Assembly (NCBI GenBank): GCA_002085385.1
Contig: NATO01000032.1
Span: 1-17,560, forward strand
From: a candidate division Zixibacteria bacterium 4484_93
GTDB taxonomy: Bacteria; UBP14; UBA6098; 4484-93
Direction: 5' to 3'
DNA length: 17,560 bases
The translations under genes and the position numbers were made by a program. Position 1 is the first letter of the stretch; each line of letters starts with the position of its first letter. Of the stretch, positions 1 through 7,901 are shown piece after piece. The notes below the pieces were generated by a model. It did no database searches, was not told the origin of the DNA, and saw only the letters and a list, made by a program, of their open reading frames with translations.

Positions 1-21
1 ATTTCTCATTTTTCTCCCTCT

Positions 22-55
22 AAAAATAGAAGAAAGCGGCAAATAAACCGCCTTC
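22..55 (-). terminator. Probable intrinsic terminator after tonB
   Basis: Reading the minus strand just past the tonB stop, an 8-bp stem (one G-U pair) lies at 32-55 with an 8-nt loop, followed after a few bases by a run of five T (22-26). The stem is modest and the T-run is short and slightly offset, so this is a plausible but not strong terminator of the exbB-exbD-exbD-tonB operon. Confidence 0.5.
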
Positions 56-84
56 TGTCTTTGTGAAGATGTAGGAGAAGCATT

Positions 85-705
85 TTACTTTAAGGTGAAC
101 TTTATGGGTATCTGCATCTTTACCCTGACCGGTCTATCTCTTTGCATAGCAGGTGAGAATTTCCACTGTTTGACAGCGGTGATTGCGGCATCCTCGAATA
201 CCCCCTTGGGGCGCGCCTGTATAACCCTGGCAGATTCCACGGAGCCGTTCTTCCCAATAACAATCTCCAGAAGAACAGCACCTTCGGTTCCCGACTGTCT
301 TGCGAGCTCAGGATAGACAGGCTCAACTTTTTTTATTATTTCAGGCTTTTTCTCGACAGCAAAAAAGTCTATCGCTTCCTCTTCCTTTGGTGGAGGAGGA
401 ACATAGCCGGTATCGACGAGTTCGGTATTGTCAATCGTCACCGTATCCGGGACATCCTCCTTCTCTGCGGCAATTGGTATGGCGATTTTGGGTGCCTGCT
501 TCTGTTTCTTTATCTCCTGCTTGGTGATGGGAATGTCTTCCACCTGTATGGTCGCCTGAGCTTGCGGTGCAGCGAGTTTCTTGACCCGGGTCTGGACAAA
601 GGCGAGACTTGCCAGAAGGAGAAGCTCGAGTGTAATGACAAGAGCCTTTCTCGTAATAAGAGGTGCCTGTGCCCTGAGGTCTGCTCTTTTGTCTGCATAC
701 TTCAT
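85..705 (-). CDS. tonB: TonB family energy-transducing protein
   Basis: A 206-residue periplasm-spanning protein that would carry proton-motive force from an ExbB/ExbD complex to outer-membrane TonB-dependent transporters. Visible order: short basic cytoplasmic N-terminus, one membrane anchor at about residues 20-37, a Lys/Glu/Pro-rich linker with a PPPP stretch near residue 105, and a C-terminal TonB domain of about 80 residues. That domain has the typical motifs PVYPELARQSGTEGAVLLEI, then a G-x-V segment and a final AVKQWKFSPA-type block. Length and order fit a standard TonB. It is the last gene of a four-gene operon, starting 2 nt after the stop of the upstream exbD. No receptor gene is present in the window, so the transported substrate is unknown. 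Family assignment is firm. Confidence 0.93.
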   Translation of the reverse strand: MKYADKRADLRAQAPLITRKALVITLELLLLASLAFVQTRVKKLAAPQAQATIQVEDIPITKQEIKKQKQAPKIAIPIAAEKEDVPDTVTIDNTELVDTGYVPPPPKEEEAIDFFAVEKKPEIIKKVEPVYPELARQSGTEGAVLLEIVIGKNGSVESARVIQARPKGVFEDAAITAVKQWKFSPAMQRDRPVRVKMQIPIKFTLK

Positions 706-707
706 AT

Positions 708-1127
708 TTACCCTTCCCCCCGGCTGAGGCTGAGCGTGGCAAAGTTGACCCTCAGAGCGTTGGCTTTCTTGAGCTCCTCCATTACATGGGCGACATAGCC
801 GTATTCTGCCCCTTTGTCCACCTGAAGTGAAACGATAACAGCAGGGTTTTCCTGGAGCTTTTGATACATTACAGGGTATACCTCACCCATCGATACTATT
901 ACATCGTCTATATTTATCCTGTTTGAGCGGTCTATCCAGAGGTGCACTATGTTGCGCTTTACCTCGAGCTTCTGCGTGGATTTTGCAGCAGGGAGCTGAA
1001 CCCTCAACCCCTGATATTGCTTGAAGACCGTTACCACCATAAAGAATATAAGCAGCAGAAACACGATGTCGGCGACAGATGCTGTTGGTATCCTTGCCTC
1101 GGCTTTGGCTTTCTCTTTAAACTTCAT
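708..1127 (-). CDS. exbD: ExbD/TolR biopolymer transport protein, second copy
   Basis: A 139-residue ExbD/TolR family protein, a proton-channel component in the inner membrane. A short charged N-terminus is followed by the signature IPTASVADIVFLLLIFFMV. This holds the single membrane helix (about 18-37) and the conserved proton-carrying Asp at residue 20. The rest is the periplasmic domain. It sits between another exbD (stop at 1141, gap 13 nt) and tonB (gap 2 nt). It differs from its neighbour in the periplasmic part, so the two are diverged paralogues rather than a recent duplication. Two ExbD genes next to one ExbB and one TonB suggests a heteromeric ExbD pair. Function is assigned with high confidence; the ExbD versus TolR label follows from the neighbouring tonB. 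Confidence 0.92.
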   Translation of the reverse strand: MKFKEKAKAEARIPTASVADIVFLLLIFFMVVTVFKQYQGLRVQLPAAKSTQKLEVKRNIVHLWIDRSNRINIDDVIVSMGEVYPVMYQKLQENPAVIVSLQVDKGAEYGYVAHVMEELKKANALRVNFATLSLSRGEG

Positions 1128-1140
1128 AGAGCTTCTCCTG

Positions 1141-1551
1141 TCAGAATTCGGGTACTGCTAAGGATATCTTCTTTGCCCCGGAGAGCTTTATCTTGTCGAG
1201 GGTACGCACCATATACTCGTATTTTGCTTTCTTGTCTGTCTTGAGTGATATTATGAGCCTCGGGTTCCGGGATATGTTCTCTCTTATAACTTGCTCGAGG
1301 TTCCCCAGCTCGACAATCTCTCCTTTGACAAGTATCTTTCCCGCAGCGTTCACATATACATTCAGGATATTCTTGGAACTAACCTCGACCTCTTCTCCCG
1401 GTGGAGGGAGGGTAAGCCCTATCCCTTTCTCGGCGTTGAGGCTCGTGGTGACAAGAAAGAATATGAGCAGCAGAAATACGATATCACCGAGGCTTGCCGT
1501 TGGTATCTCGATAGTGGGGGTGATGTGCCGTTTTACATTTCCAAATTCCAT
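1141..1551 (-). CDS. exbD: ExbD/TolR biopolymer transport protein, first copy
   Basis: A 136-residue ExbD/TolR protein. The signature IPTASLGDIVFLLLIFFLV places the membrane helix at about residues 21-40 and the conserved channel Asp at residue 23. A periplasmic alpha/beta domain with LTLPPPGE after the helix and RLIISLKTDKKAKYEYMV follows, as usual in the family. It begins 3 nt after the exbB stop and is followed by a second exbD, so these genes are co-transcribed. It would assemble with ExbB to use the proton gradient to drive TonB. Both exbD copies keep the essential Asp, so neither looks decayed. Confidence 0.92.
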   Translation of the reverse strand: MEFGNVKRHITPTIEIPTASLGDIVFLLLIFFLVTTSLNAEKGIGLTLPPPGEEVEVSSKNILNVYVNAAGKILVKGEIVELGNLEQVIRENISRNPRLIISLKTDKKAKYEYMVRTLDKIKLSGAKKISLAVPEF

Positions 1552-1554
1552 GCC

Positions 1555-2181
1555 TTACTCCGCTTTCTTCTTTATCAGCTTCATCTCGAGCAGGCTCTCC
1601 ACGAGGTTATTGGCAGAATCCTCTGTGTCGACCACCATCTTGTCTATCCGTTGGACGAAGTAGTTGTAAATTATCTGGAGCGGGATTGCAACGGTTAGTC
1701 CGCCGAATGTTGTTAGAAGAGCTGTTGAAATACCGCCTGCCACCTCGGATGGGATGATATCGTTTGACCTGGCAATCTGCTCGAAGGCGACAATCATACC
1801 CTGAACCGTTCCAAGGAAACCTATCATCGGTGCCACGGAGACGATGGTAGAAAGCCATATCAGACCACTCTCTAAAAAGGCTACCTCTATGGCTGCTGCA
1901 TTCTCCATCGCACGCTCCGCCGCTTCCAGCCCCTTGTCGAGTCGGGAAATACCAGCATGAAAAACAGCCGAAACAGGTCCTCGTGTTTTCTCACATATCT
2001 TCAGAGCATCCTCAACCTTGTTTGCCTTTAAAAGGGAGAGGATCTTGTTCAAGAACTTCTCCGAGTTTATCGATGCCAGCGTAAGGATAATGAACTTTAC
2101 AATCGCAATGACGATGCCAACCACCAGAAGTCCCAGAAGAACCCACATGAGCGGTCCGCCCTTATTAAAATAGTAGACCAT
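1555..2181 (-). CDS. exbB: ExbB/TolQ/MotA-family proton channel protein
   Basis: A 208-residue MotA/TolQ/ExbB family protein, the pore-forming inner-membrane partner of ExbD. It has one N-terminal membrane helix (about 10-35), a cytoplasmic helical domain, then two helices carrying the family block PMIGFLGTVQGMIVAF and the later GGISTALLTTFGGLTVAIP motif. Length is typical. The ATG at 2181 is preceded by AGGAGAG six bases upstream, which supports this start. It is the first gene of the operon exbB-exbD-exbD-tonB, with a sigma70-type promoter at 2225-2252 giving a short leader. Role by family knowledge: inner-membrane motor for TonB-dependent outer-membrane transport. Confidence 0.93.
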   Translation of the reverse strand: MVYYFNKGGPLMWVLLGLLVVGIVIAIVKFIILTLASINSEKFLNKILSLLKANKVEDALKICEKTRGPVSAVFHAGISRLDKGLEAAERAMENAAAIEVAFLESGLIWLSTIVSVAPMIGFLGTVQGMIVAFEQIARSNDIIPSEVAGGISTALLTTFGGLTVAIPLQIIYNYFVQRIDKMVVDTEDSANNLVESLLEMKLIKKKAE

Positions 2182-2224
2182 TTATAGCTCTCCTTTCTGT
2201 TTGGTTCCAGATTTCTAACTACAT

Positions 2225-2252
2225 AATCTAAACATCTCAGTTTCCTTGTCAA
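2225..2252 (-). promoter_or_regulatory. Sigma70-type promoter for the exbB-tonB operon
   Basis: On the minus strand TTGACA (2247-2252), a 16-nt spacer and TAGATT (2225-2230) lie about 45 nt upstream of the exbB ATG. The -35 box directly abuts the T-tract of the preceding terminator. The -35 is perfect; the -10 is fair. Confidence 0.6.
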
Positions 2253-2253
2253 T

Positions 2254-2285
2254 AAAAAAAAGCCACCCACAATATGTGAGTGGCT
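2254..2285 (-). terminator. Strong intrinsic terminator between secretome operon and exbB operon
   Basis: An 11-bp stem (2261-2271 with 2275-2285, one G-U pair) with a 3-nt loop is followed on the minus strand by a run of eight T (2254-2261). It lies 25 nt past the stop of the sorting-domain protein gene and is a textbook intrinsic terminator for the upstream operon. Confidence 0.9.
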
Positions 2286-2310
2286 CTTATCTCCTTCCGG
2301 GTGTGACAGC

Positions 2311-3168
2311 TTATTTCAGAAGCACCATTCTCTTCTTTGCCTTGAAATTCCCCGCCTTGATGGTGTAAAAGTATACACCCGATGCAACAGGCTTTCCTTC
2401 ACTGTCGGTTCCATCCCAGATAACCTCCTTGTAGCCTGCCTTTTCACGCCTGTTGATGAGCACCTTTACCCTCTGTCCAAGAATATTGGTCACCTCGAGT
2501 TTCACATCTGTATCCTTTGGCAGAGTGTATTTTATAGCCGTTGTCGGGTTGAACGGGTTCGGATAGTTCTGCGAGAGCGAGAACTCCTTTGGCAGGTCGG
2601 TCTTCTCTTCTATCCCTGTAGCTATGAGGTTCACAATTATTGTGCTATACGGCGGGAGTGATGTCAGCACAGTATCGACACAGCTGGAATCACCAACGAT
2701 AGCTGGGTTATCGCTTGCCCTGACCCAGGTGCAAACATGTAAGGTGTCGCCTGGCTCGGTTCCGGAGGTGTTACGGATAGGGGTCCCATTTCTGTAGAAA
2801 TTCCCGAGTGGTATGTACACACAAACATAACCCTCTATGTCAACCACATCGAAACCTTCCCCATACCAGGGGTTCATTGTGTCGGTGACAAACCATGTGC
2901 CCGAGGAGTCGTATGAGAGCCACGCCTCAAAGTAGATACCCAGCTGGTGGCAGTCATCGGGGGGGTATCTTTCCTCACCAGGAGATGGGTCAACACTTTC
3001 GGAGAAAGGAGTAAGGAAACCTCCCAGATGGTCATAGTAATAGAAGTGAATGGGCTCAACCCACCCACTTGCTCCACCGGGTGCAGCGGGCATGGCAAAA
3101 GCTCCTACCACCGCCGAAATAAGCAGTACCAGTGCAACCAATCCAATTCTCATCATCTTAATCTTCAT
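2311..3168 (-). CDS. Secreted protein with T9SS-type/FlgD-like C-terminal sorting domain
   Basis: An exported protein of 285 residues. I place the start at the ATG at 3168, because a strong GGAGG lies nine bases upstream and a signal peptide follows (basic MKIKMMRIG, hydrophobic core, cleavage near AFA). A longer reading to 3213 would overlap the upstream gene. The middle has no recognised domain. The last about 75 residues are a classic type A sorting domain: LSQNYPNPFNPTTAIKYTLP, then a beta-rich Ig-like FlgD_ig part and ending ASGVYFYTIKAG...KRMVLLK. In FCB-type bacteria such tails direct Sec-exported proteins through the outer membrane or to the surface. No T9SS gene is in the window. It is the last gene of the operon from 5397, ended by the terminator at 2254-2285. 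Confidence 0.88.
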   Translation of the reverse strand: MKIKMMRIGLVALVLLISAVVGAFAMPAAPGGASGWVEPIHFYYYDHLGGFLTPFSESVDPSPGEERYPPDDCHQLGIYFEAWLSYDSSGTWFVTDTMNPWYGEGFDVVDIEGYVCVYIPLGNFYRNGTPIRNTSGTEPGDTLHVCTWVRASDNPAIVGDSSCVDTVLTSLPPYSTIIVNLIATGIEEKTDLPKEFSLSQNYPNPFNPTTAIKYTLPKDTDVKLEVTNILGQRVKVLINRREKAGYKEVIWDGTDSEGKPVASGVYFYTIKAGNFKAKKRMVLLK

Positions 3169-3193
3169 TTTTTTCTTCCTCCTTATATTTGAT

Positions 3194-4600
3194 TTACATT
3201 GGCCAGGATTCAATTGTTGCTCCCATCTTCACGAGATATGGATACCCTGCCTTGACATTCTCATGGTTTGTCCATTCATAGTGCGGCGTTGGGAACGGGA
3301 TGAACAACCACTCGGCAACAGAGACATACCCCTGAGAAAGAGCGTTCCATCTCATAAGCGAGGGAGCCACATCACCATCGGTTTCCGGGTCATAACCCCC
3401 AGCTACTATAATATCCTGAAGTAGCTCCACCCCTGTTGTGATGCTGGTGAGGAACTGCTCCTGGAATGGAAGCGATATCCAGTTGTAGCTCGTTCTGTCG
3501 GTATGATGATACAGCTGCCAGTGTGGCTCATTTCCCTCATGGTTCGGCAGATAACATATCTTGTCGAAGGAGAGGAGTGTCCCAGGGAAATTCTGCCCGG
3601 AGAACATATACGGGTATCCGAGATGGACATAACCGGTTCCTATCCACTCCCAGTGTGGAGTAGGAAATGGTACAAATGTTGATTCTGCAAGGGTGGACCA
3701 GGTCTGTGTGGCTGCATTGAACTCCATCACAAGATAAACTCCACCGCCCAGAGCCTCACTCAATTTCTTCCCAAAGTTGACAGAACTGGTATCCGTGCCA
3801 AGACCGAGCCCGTCCACCACATAGGTAATCCAGTTATAGGAACTCCTTGTAGGGTAGTTATCATAGACCCTGAAGTCGAATTCACCTACACAGTTGGATG
3901 GAGCGTAACTCTGAATGGTATCCCCCGATACAACATCAACCTTGTAGGAGGTTATCACATAGAACCAGTTAACGGCGGTGTCGGCGATACCAGGACCCAA
4001 TGCCTCTGCTCTTGGGTCATCAAGGTTATCGGTGAAGTCCAGAGCACCGGAGAACGCAGCAATCCTGATACTCGGTGTGCATTGGTCTATGTTAAATATC
4101 GGCATCGTGTCCCTGTAGACGAAGTATCCATCAGCTTCCATAACATAGCTGGACATCTTGAGCGCTATGTAGTCGTCAGGCTCGAGCCTCGCATCGTTAA
4201 TCCATATATTCTCTGGAGGACGAGGACGCTCCGATGGTAGCATCGTGACATAGATGTAAATGTCCTCTGAATAGTCCAGCGGGGAGAGGGTCTCTCTCGG
4301 AGTCCTCCTTGGTGCTAACGACCTTGTAAGCCTCGCATTCCTCTCCTCCTTTCGAGGAGGAGTTCTCCTCTCGGGTGATGTGCTTATAGCTCTGGCGCCC
4401 TCGGGTCTGAGCCCGGTGACACCTGGGGTCTCCTTCGCCCCTTTGATAGGAGCAAGTTGGTTCAGTGCGGGTAACTCATCTGCCTTTTTCTCTTCCTCAA
4501 GATTTAAAGAACCCTTGAGCGATTTTTCTTGGGCAAGTGCGGGTGAAACCGCCAGGAGAATCACCAGCAATAAAACCCAAACCCAGCCTACTCTTTTCAT
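3194..4600 (-). CDS. Large exported protein with two-fold C-terminal repeat, function unknown
   Basis: A 468-residue Sec-exported protein of no recognised family. The ATG at 4600 has AAGGAGG five bases upstream; a GTG just before it is too close to that site. A signal peptide (about 1-24, ending PALAQ) leads into a charged, Arg/Pro-rich stretch (about 60-110) that looks disordered. A beta-rich central part follows, then two diverged copies of a roughly 85-90 residue unit. Both copies start SYNWI and run through an FxPFPTPHxEW motif to GYPY (DNA about 3600-3845 and 3225-3492). The Trp/Tyr-rich repeat is reminiscent of surface adhesin or propeller-like units, but I do not name a family. It lies 14 nt after a chaperone-like gene and 25 nt before the sorting-tail protein, so all three are probably co-expressed. 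Confidence 0.85.
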   Translation of the reverse strand: MKRVGWVWVLLLVILLAVSPALAQEKSLKGSLNLEEEKKADELPALNQLAPIKGAKETPGVTGLRPEGARAISTSPERRTPPRKEERNARLTRSLAPRRTPRETLSPLDYSEDIYIYVTMLPSERPRPPENIWINDARLEPDDYIALKMSSYVMEADGYFVYRDTMPIFNIDQCTPSIRIAAFSGALDFTDNLDDPRAEALGPGIADTAVNWFYVITSYKVDVVSGDTIQSYAPSNCVGEFDFRVYDNYPTRSSYNWITYVVDGLGLGTDTSSVNFGKKLSEALGGGVYLVMEFNAATQTWSTLAESTFVPFPTPHWEWIGTGYVHLGYPYMFSGQNFPGTLLSFDKICYLPNHEGNEPHWQLYHHTDRTSYNWISLPFQEQFLTSITTGVELLQDIIVAGGYDPETDGDVAPSLMRWNALSQGYVSVAEWLFIPFPTPHYEWTNHENVKAGYPYLVKMGATIESWPM

Positions 4601-4617
4601 CACAACCTCCTTATTGA

Positions 4618-5397
4618 TTAAAAGTCAATCACTATTCGAACGAACCCCCTTTTTTCACCTGCCTCCACAAATAGAATCTTCTCATAACACCCTTTTCTCC
4701 TTTCCTGCTGAGGAAGGTTCAATTGTCCCCTTACAAACCTTCTCTCACCGGGAGAAAGAGAATAAACATCCTTCTCCAGCCTCAGCTTCCACCCATCTGG
4801 AAACAGCTGACATCCAGGAGTTCGCCTTACTTCCTTTGCATCCATAGGATGGTTTATATCCAACTTATATATTATAGTATCTTTAGTTGAATTTTCAAGT
4901 AAAAATTGAAAAATTCGCACATTTTTTACTGTAATCCTGTTTGGGAGTGGCAGAAGCAATGAAGATTCGGTCTCGATAAAGAGTTTCACCACTCCTACAA
5001 GTTTGAATATTCTGCTTGAATCCGAGACCTCGACGGCAATCCCCCCCAGAAAACTTCTGTTGAAGAGTTGCTCCTCATCTGGAAACTTGAGCACGAACTT
5101 TATTCTCTCTTCCTTTTCTCCCCTCAGGACAGTTGTCCTGTGTTTTACTCTTATCCAGGAGCTATCGGGGAGTGGCTCGTAGTATCTTGTTCCCCCAATG
5201 GAGACCGGGTATGCTCGTATGTATGTGTCGTTTTTGGTAAGGTTCCGGACGATGATAGCTTCCTTTGGCCGGGTTTTTTTGCCTGGACGGACATCCTGAA
5301 GGATAATGACCGAAGGGGAGAGCTCGACCTCAAAGCATAGTGTCCCCTTCACGAAGAGGAGCAGAAAAGCTATTGTCAAAGAACCGAACCTCTTCAT
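4618..5397 (-). CDS. Secreted Ig-like chaperone-type protein (PapD/DUF916-like), copy 3
   Basis: A 259-residue exported protein resembling periplasmic Ig-fold chaperones or WxL-interacting (DUF916-like) proteins. The start at 5397 fits GGAG upstream and a signal peptide ending near TLCF; an upstream in-frame start at 5424 would fall in the promoter. The mature part begins FEVELSPSVI with a PG turn and an 'IIVRNL' strand. It then has a PDSSW motif and a PDEEQLFNR motif, both shared with the two other chaperone-like genes in this cluster (PDESW with PPEEEYFNR, and PDPEW with PDSEGYYNQ). A second beta domain follows. There is no membrane anchor. It has its own promoter (5416-5444) and leads an operon with the two exported proteins downstream. 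Function as a subunit-binding chaperone is inference from fold-like pattern and context. Confidence 0.78.
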   Translation of the reverse strand: MKRFGSLTIAFLLLFVKGTLCFEVELSPSVIILQDVRPGKKTRPKEAIIVRNLTKNDTYIRAYPVSIGGTRYYEPLPDSSWIRVKHRTTVLRGEKEERIKFVLKFPDEEQLFNRSFLGGIAVEVSDSSRIFKLVGVVKLFIETESSLLLPLPNRITVKNVRIFQFLLENSTKDTIIYKLDINHPMDAKEVRRTPGCQLFPDGWKLRLEKDVYSLSPGERRFVRGQLNLPQQERRKGCYEKILFVEAGEKRGFVRIVIDF

Positions 5398-5415
5398 CTC
5401 TCCATTCCCAAAACC

Positions 5416-5444
5416 AAGATACACGAGATGTAAATGTATGTCAA
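5416..5444 (-). promoter_or_regulatory. Sigma70-type promoter for the 4618-2311 operon
   Basis: Minus strand TTGACA (5439-5444), 17-nt spacer, TATCTT (5416-5421), with an A/T-run directly upstream of the -35. It starts right after the stop codon of the preceding gene (5452) and gives a very short leader to the ATG at 5397. Confidence 0.7.
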
Positions 5445-5451
5445 GTTTTTT

Positions 5452-6123
5452 TTATAACCAGACAGGGAGTGCAGTGAGCTCAACCATAATGGTCTGTCTT
5501 ATGTCCCATGCGGTTGTTCTTGTTGGTGCATGGAACCTCAGCCAGATTTTCACCTTGTTTGTTCCGGTGACGGAGGAAGAGGGAGGGTTTGCCATGAGGT
5601 GAAGACCGTTTGCTCTTATGCCGGGCACTGTGCTCCAGGAGGGGTTATAGTATCTGTTGGAGGTTATCTCTGTATCCATCATTGTTAGAAATGTCAGGAC
5701 GCCTACCAGGAAATCATCATCCGTTGGTCTGGTGGAGGTTACATCGCCCACGAGTGCGTTGAGCACAAATACATCCTCATCTGCATCATCGGAGAACTCG
5801 TTTGGCATCCAGTGCAGGGAGGGATAGACCACGAGAGCGAAGTCAAGGGTAATCCCTCCTGTGTTCTCCAGTACTATTGCCTCTGAATCCGCCATAATGC
5901 AAACTGTGTCCGATGGTGTAATGCCCGTCCACTCGCCGGCGACTTCCCTTATATATCCCGGATACCAGACGGTGTTCGATATGGAAAAACTCGGTCCCTT
6001 CATCCTGGTAAAGACATATACCCTGCCTGATCCGGTGTATGAGCTTTGAGGGAGGGCAACCCCCCAGGAAAAGAGGATGATAACCAGCAACGCAAGCAAA
6101 ATGAATGTTAGTCTCTTATTCAT
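5452..6123 (-). CDS. Secreted subunit-like protein, small paralogue of the 7963/9073 pair
   Basis: A 223-residue exported beta-rich protein. A signal peptide (about 1-25, ending GVALPQ) is followed by GSGRVYVFTRMKG and NTVWYPGYI. These align with ESGRIVVYAKMVG and HTAWMPGN of the protein at 7963-8799. It also has LENTGGITLDFAL, matching IENTGGITMDFGF there, and a C-terminal strand-rich segment with KIWLRFHAP. It is about 50 residues shorter than its paralogues and lacks their Asp-rich calcium-like loop. It starts 2 nt after the stop of one chaperone-like gene and is followed by the promoter of another, so it reads as the cargo of that chaperone. Alternating WxPG and ENTGG motifs recall TasA/camelysin-type or pilus subunits, but that is only a possibility. 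Confidence 0.8.
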   Translation of the reverse strand: MNKRLTFILLALLVIILFSWGVALPQSSYTGSGRVYVFTRMKGPSFSISNTVWYPGYIREVAGEWTGITPSDTVCIMADSEAIVLENTGGITLDFALVVYPSLHWMPNEFSDDADEDVFVLNALVGDVTSTRPTDDDFLVGVLTFLTMMDTEITSNRYYNPSWSTVPGIRANGLHLMANPPSSSVTGTNKVKIWLRFHAPTRTTAWDIRQTIMVELTALPVWL

Positions 6124-6125
6124 AA

Positions 6126-6917
6126 CTATTCCTTCTCTTTCATCACTGTGATAAAGCTCGAACTATTCCTGTTACTAATAATAAGATAGCCTTTCTCTGC
6201 AAGAGAAAACTGATTTTCTATAACAAGGTAAAGCTCCTTTTTTTCCAGTTTCTCTAAAAATATATTATCGACAGGAAGCTGCCAGAACATTATATTATCA
6301 CAGACATATATTCCTTCCGGCAGGGGGGAGGTTTGCGGGTTGGAAATATCGGTTGACCAGGAGAACTTTATCTTCACCGACTGCCGGGGGTCGTTGTTCA
6401 TAACGATGAACCTCTTCTTCGTTTCGCCGGGAGCGAAGAGTATCTCTCCCGGGGAACAGCAGAGCCTCTTCGGGCAGGATACTGCCATCTCGTTTGATGC
6501 TGTAGAGATGCTGATAATTGTGCCAAATCCGGCTGATACAGTTCCTCTTCCCCCTGTCCGTATCATAAAGCGATAGTGCCGATTAAAGTATTCTTCCTCT
6601 GGTGGTATAGAAAGGTAGATATTGATAGACCTGGTGGATTTTGCTGGCACGACGAATGTTGTCTCATCGAAGCTAACCCAGCTCTCATCCGGGATATAGT
6701 CGAAAAAGAAATCCCCAGGCGCTCTTTTTACCCTGAGAGAAAAACTGGCAGGAGATGGGTTCTTGTTGATAACAGAGAGAGGCGGTTCAAGCTGCACCAC
6801 ATCACCTGGATATACACTATCTACCTCGTAGCTCAAAGGAACTACCCCCATCTCGAAAGGAAAAACTCTTCCTGCCATAACAAAAAATATAAAAACAGAA
6901 GCAATTACTCTCTTCAT
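6126..6917 (-). CDS. Secreted Ig-like chaperone-type protein (PapD/DUF916-like), copy 2
   Basis: A 263-residue exported protein. A signal peptide (about 1-20, ending RVFPF) precedes a first Ig-like domain starting FEMGVVPLSYEV with a YPGD turn. PDESW and IPPEEEYFNR follow, the two motifs shared with its paralogues. A second beta domain contains a Cys-rich SCPKRLCCSPGE segment and FAPGETKKRFIVMNND, a typical PapD/DUF916-like strand with the N-N/D pattern. The Cys cluster is not in the paralogues and could form disulphides. The ATG at 6917 overlaps the upstream stop as ATGA, so translation is coupled to copy 1, and the subunit-like gene starts 2 nt after its stop. Chaperone role is inferred; no family search was possible. 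Confidence 0.78.
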   Translation of the reverse strand: MKRVIASVFIFFVMAGRVFPFEMGVVPLSYEVDSVYPGDVVQLEPPLSVINKNPSPASFSLRVKRAPGDFFFDYIPDESWVSFDETTFVVPAKSTRSINIYLSIPPEEEYFNRHYRFMIRTGGRGTVSAGFGTIISISTASNEMAVSCPKRLCCSPGEILFAPGETKKRFIVMNNDPRQSVKIKFSWSTDISNPQTSPLPEGIYVCDNIMFWQLPVDNIFLEKLEKKELYLVIENQFSLAEKGYLIISNRNSSSFITVMKEKE

Positions 6918-7846
6918 TCTTCCGGTGTAATGATCACTCGAACGAATCTTCTTAAGCGTGCCTCTCCTTTTGGAACGAGAAACAGGAGAACCTCCCAGTT
7001 GTTGCTCAGAAGCTCTTTATCATCAGGTAGATGAATCTTTACAGGATACGAAACCGACTCCCCTGGAGCAAGTGTAATTTTGGGCGGTTTCTTGAATATC
7101 AAAAGGAATCTTCTCTTCTTTGGGACCACCCAGGAAGCATCCTCTGGATAGAAGTTTCTCGGTTCTGATGGCTCAATCCTGAAATTGTATGATAGAGTGT
7201 CGGCTGGCGGCGGGACGAAGCTAACGAGTGTGAACTCCCTCGGGATGGTATCGTTGTTGAATATGGTAATCTCTTTTTCAACCTCTCCCCCGAGCTTGCA
7301 GGTTGTGTATAGTTTGCTCGGTGCCACGGCGATGACGCCATCCGGTGGAAGCTCAGGTTCTGGCTTTGGTGCAGTCTCGATTATATAGTATGATGAGACG
7401 GCAAGCCTTATGCCCATTCCTGTTCCCTTCAGAGCTGTCTCTTTCCCAAACCCGCCGGGATATGCCTTTGCCGTTACCTTGAACATCCACGCCTGGTTGT
7501 AGTAACCCTCGCTATCAGGGATACTTATGACCATATTGAGCTTCCCTGTGTCCTGTGGCATAACGGTTATGGTATCGCGAGGAAGTTTTATCCATTCAGG
7601 GTCGGGCAGAGGCAAGAAACCTTTGAATACAGATTTCGGGGATGATATCTCAAGCTCATACCCGAGAACGCTTGCCTTATCTCCGAGGAGGTTTATCAAG
7701 ATGCCTGCGTCGGCCTCCAGATTGTAGCTCGTGCCGGGTGTTATACCGCCTATATCGATTATCACAGGTTCCATACCAACGCCCAGCGAGAAAAGGCTCC
7801 GGGTGGTTAGCCCCAGAAAAAATAGAATAGAGACAAATTTCCTCAT
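6914..7846 (-). CDS. Secreted Ig-like chaperone-type protein (PapD/DUF916-like), copy 1
   Basis: A 310-residue exported protein, the longest of the three. The start at 7846 has AGGAGGG seven bases upstream and opens a signal peptide (MRKFVSILFFLGL). The longer TTG reading at 7867 runs through that ribosome site. The mature part has GVGMEPVIIDIGG, ITPGTSY, the shared PDPEW and IPDSEGYYNQ motifs, then a Pro-rich linker (KPEPELPPDG, near residue 165). The second beta domain has EKEITIFNNDTIPREF and a final LAPGESVSYPVKIHLP stretch. The N-N-D turn in domain two is what one expects in Ig-like chaperone or DUF916-type proteins. It leads a three-gene run (6914, 6126, 5452) from the promoter at 7902-7930. 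Confidence 0.8.
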   Translation of the reverse strand: MRKFVSILFFLGLTTRSLFSLGVGMEPVIIDIGGITPGTSYNLEADAGILINLLGDKASVLGYELEISSPKSVFKGFLPLPDPEWIKLPRDTITVMPQDTGKLNMVISIPDSEGYYNQAWMFKVTAKAYPGGFGKETALKGTGMGIRLAVSSYYIIETAPKPEPELPPDGVIAVAPSKLYTTCKLGGEVEKEITIFNNDTIPREFTLVSFVPPPADTLSYNFRIEPSEPRNFYPEDASWVVPKKRRFLLIFKKPPKITLAPGESVSYPVKIHLPDDKELLSNNWEVLLFLVPKGEARLRRFVRVIITPEE

Positions 7847-7901
7847 TATATATCCCTCCTCCTTCAAGTCCCTCCGAGGACAGCTTTATACTTTCCTTTA
7901 A

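Noticed and set aside
1193..1698. Plus-strand frames of 135-156 codons opposite exbB/exbD
   Set aside because: They mirror the codon pattern of firmly identified minus-strand genes and lack ribosome sites or recognisable domains.
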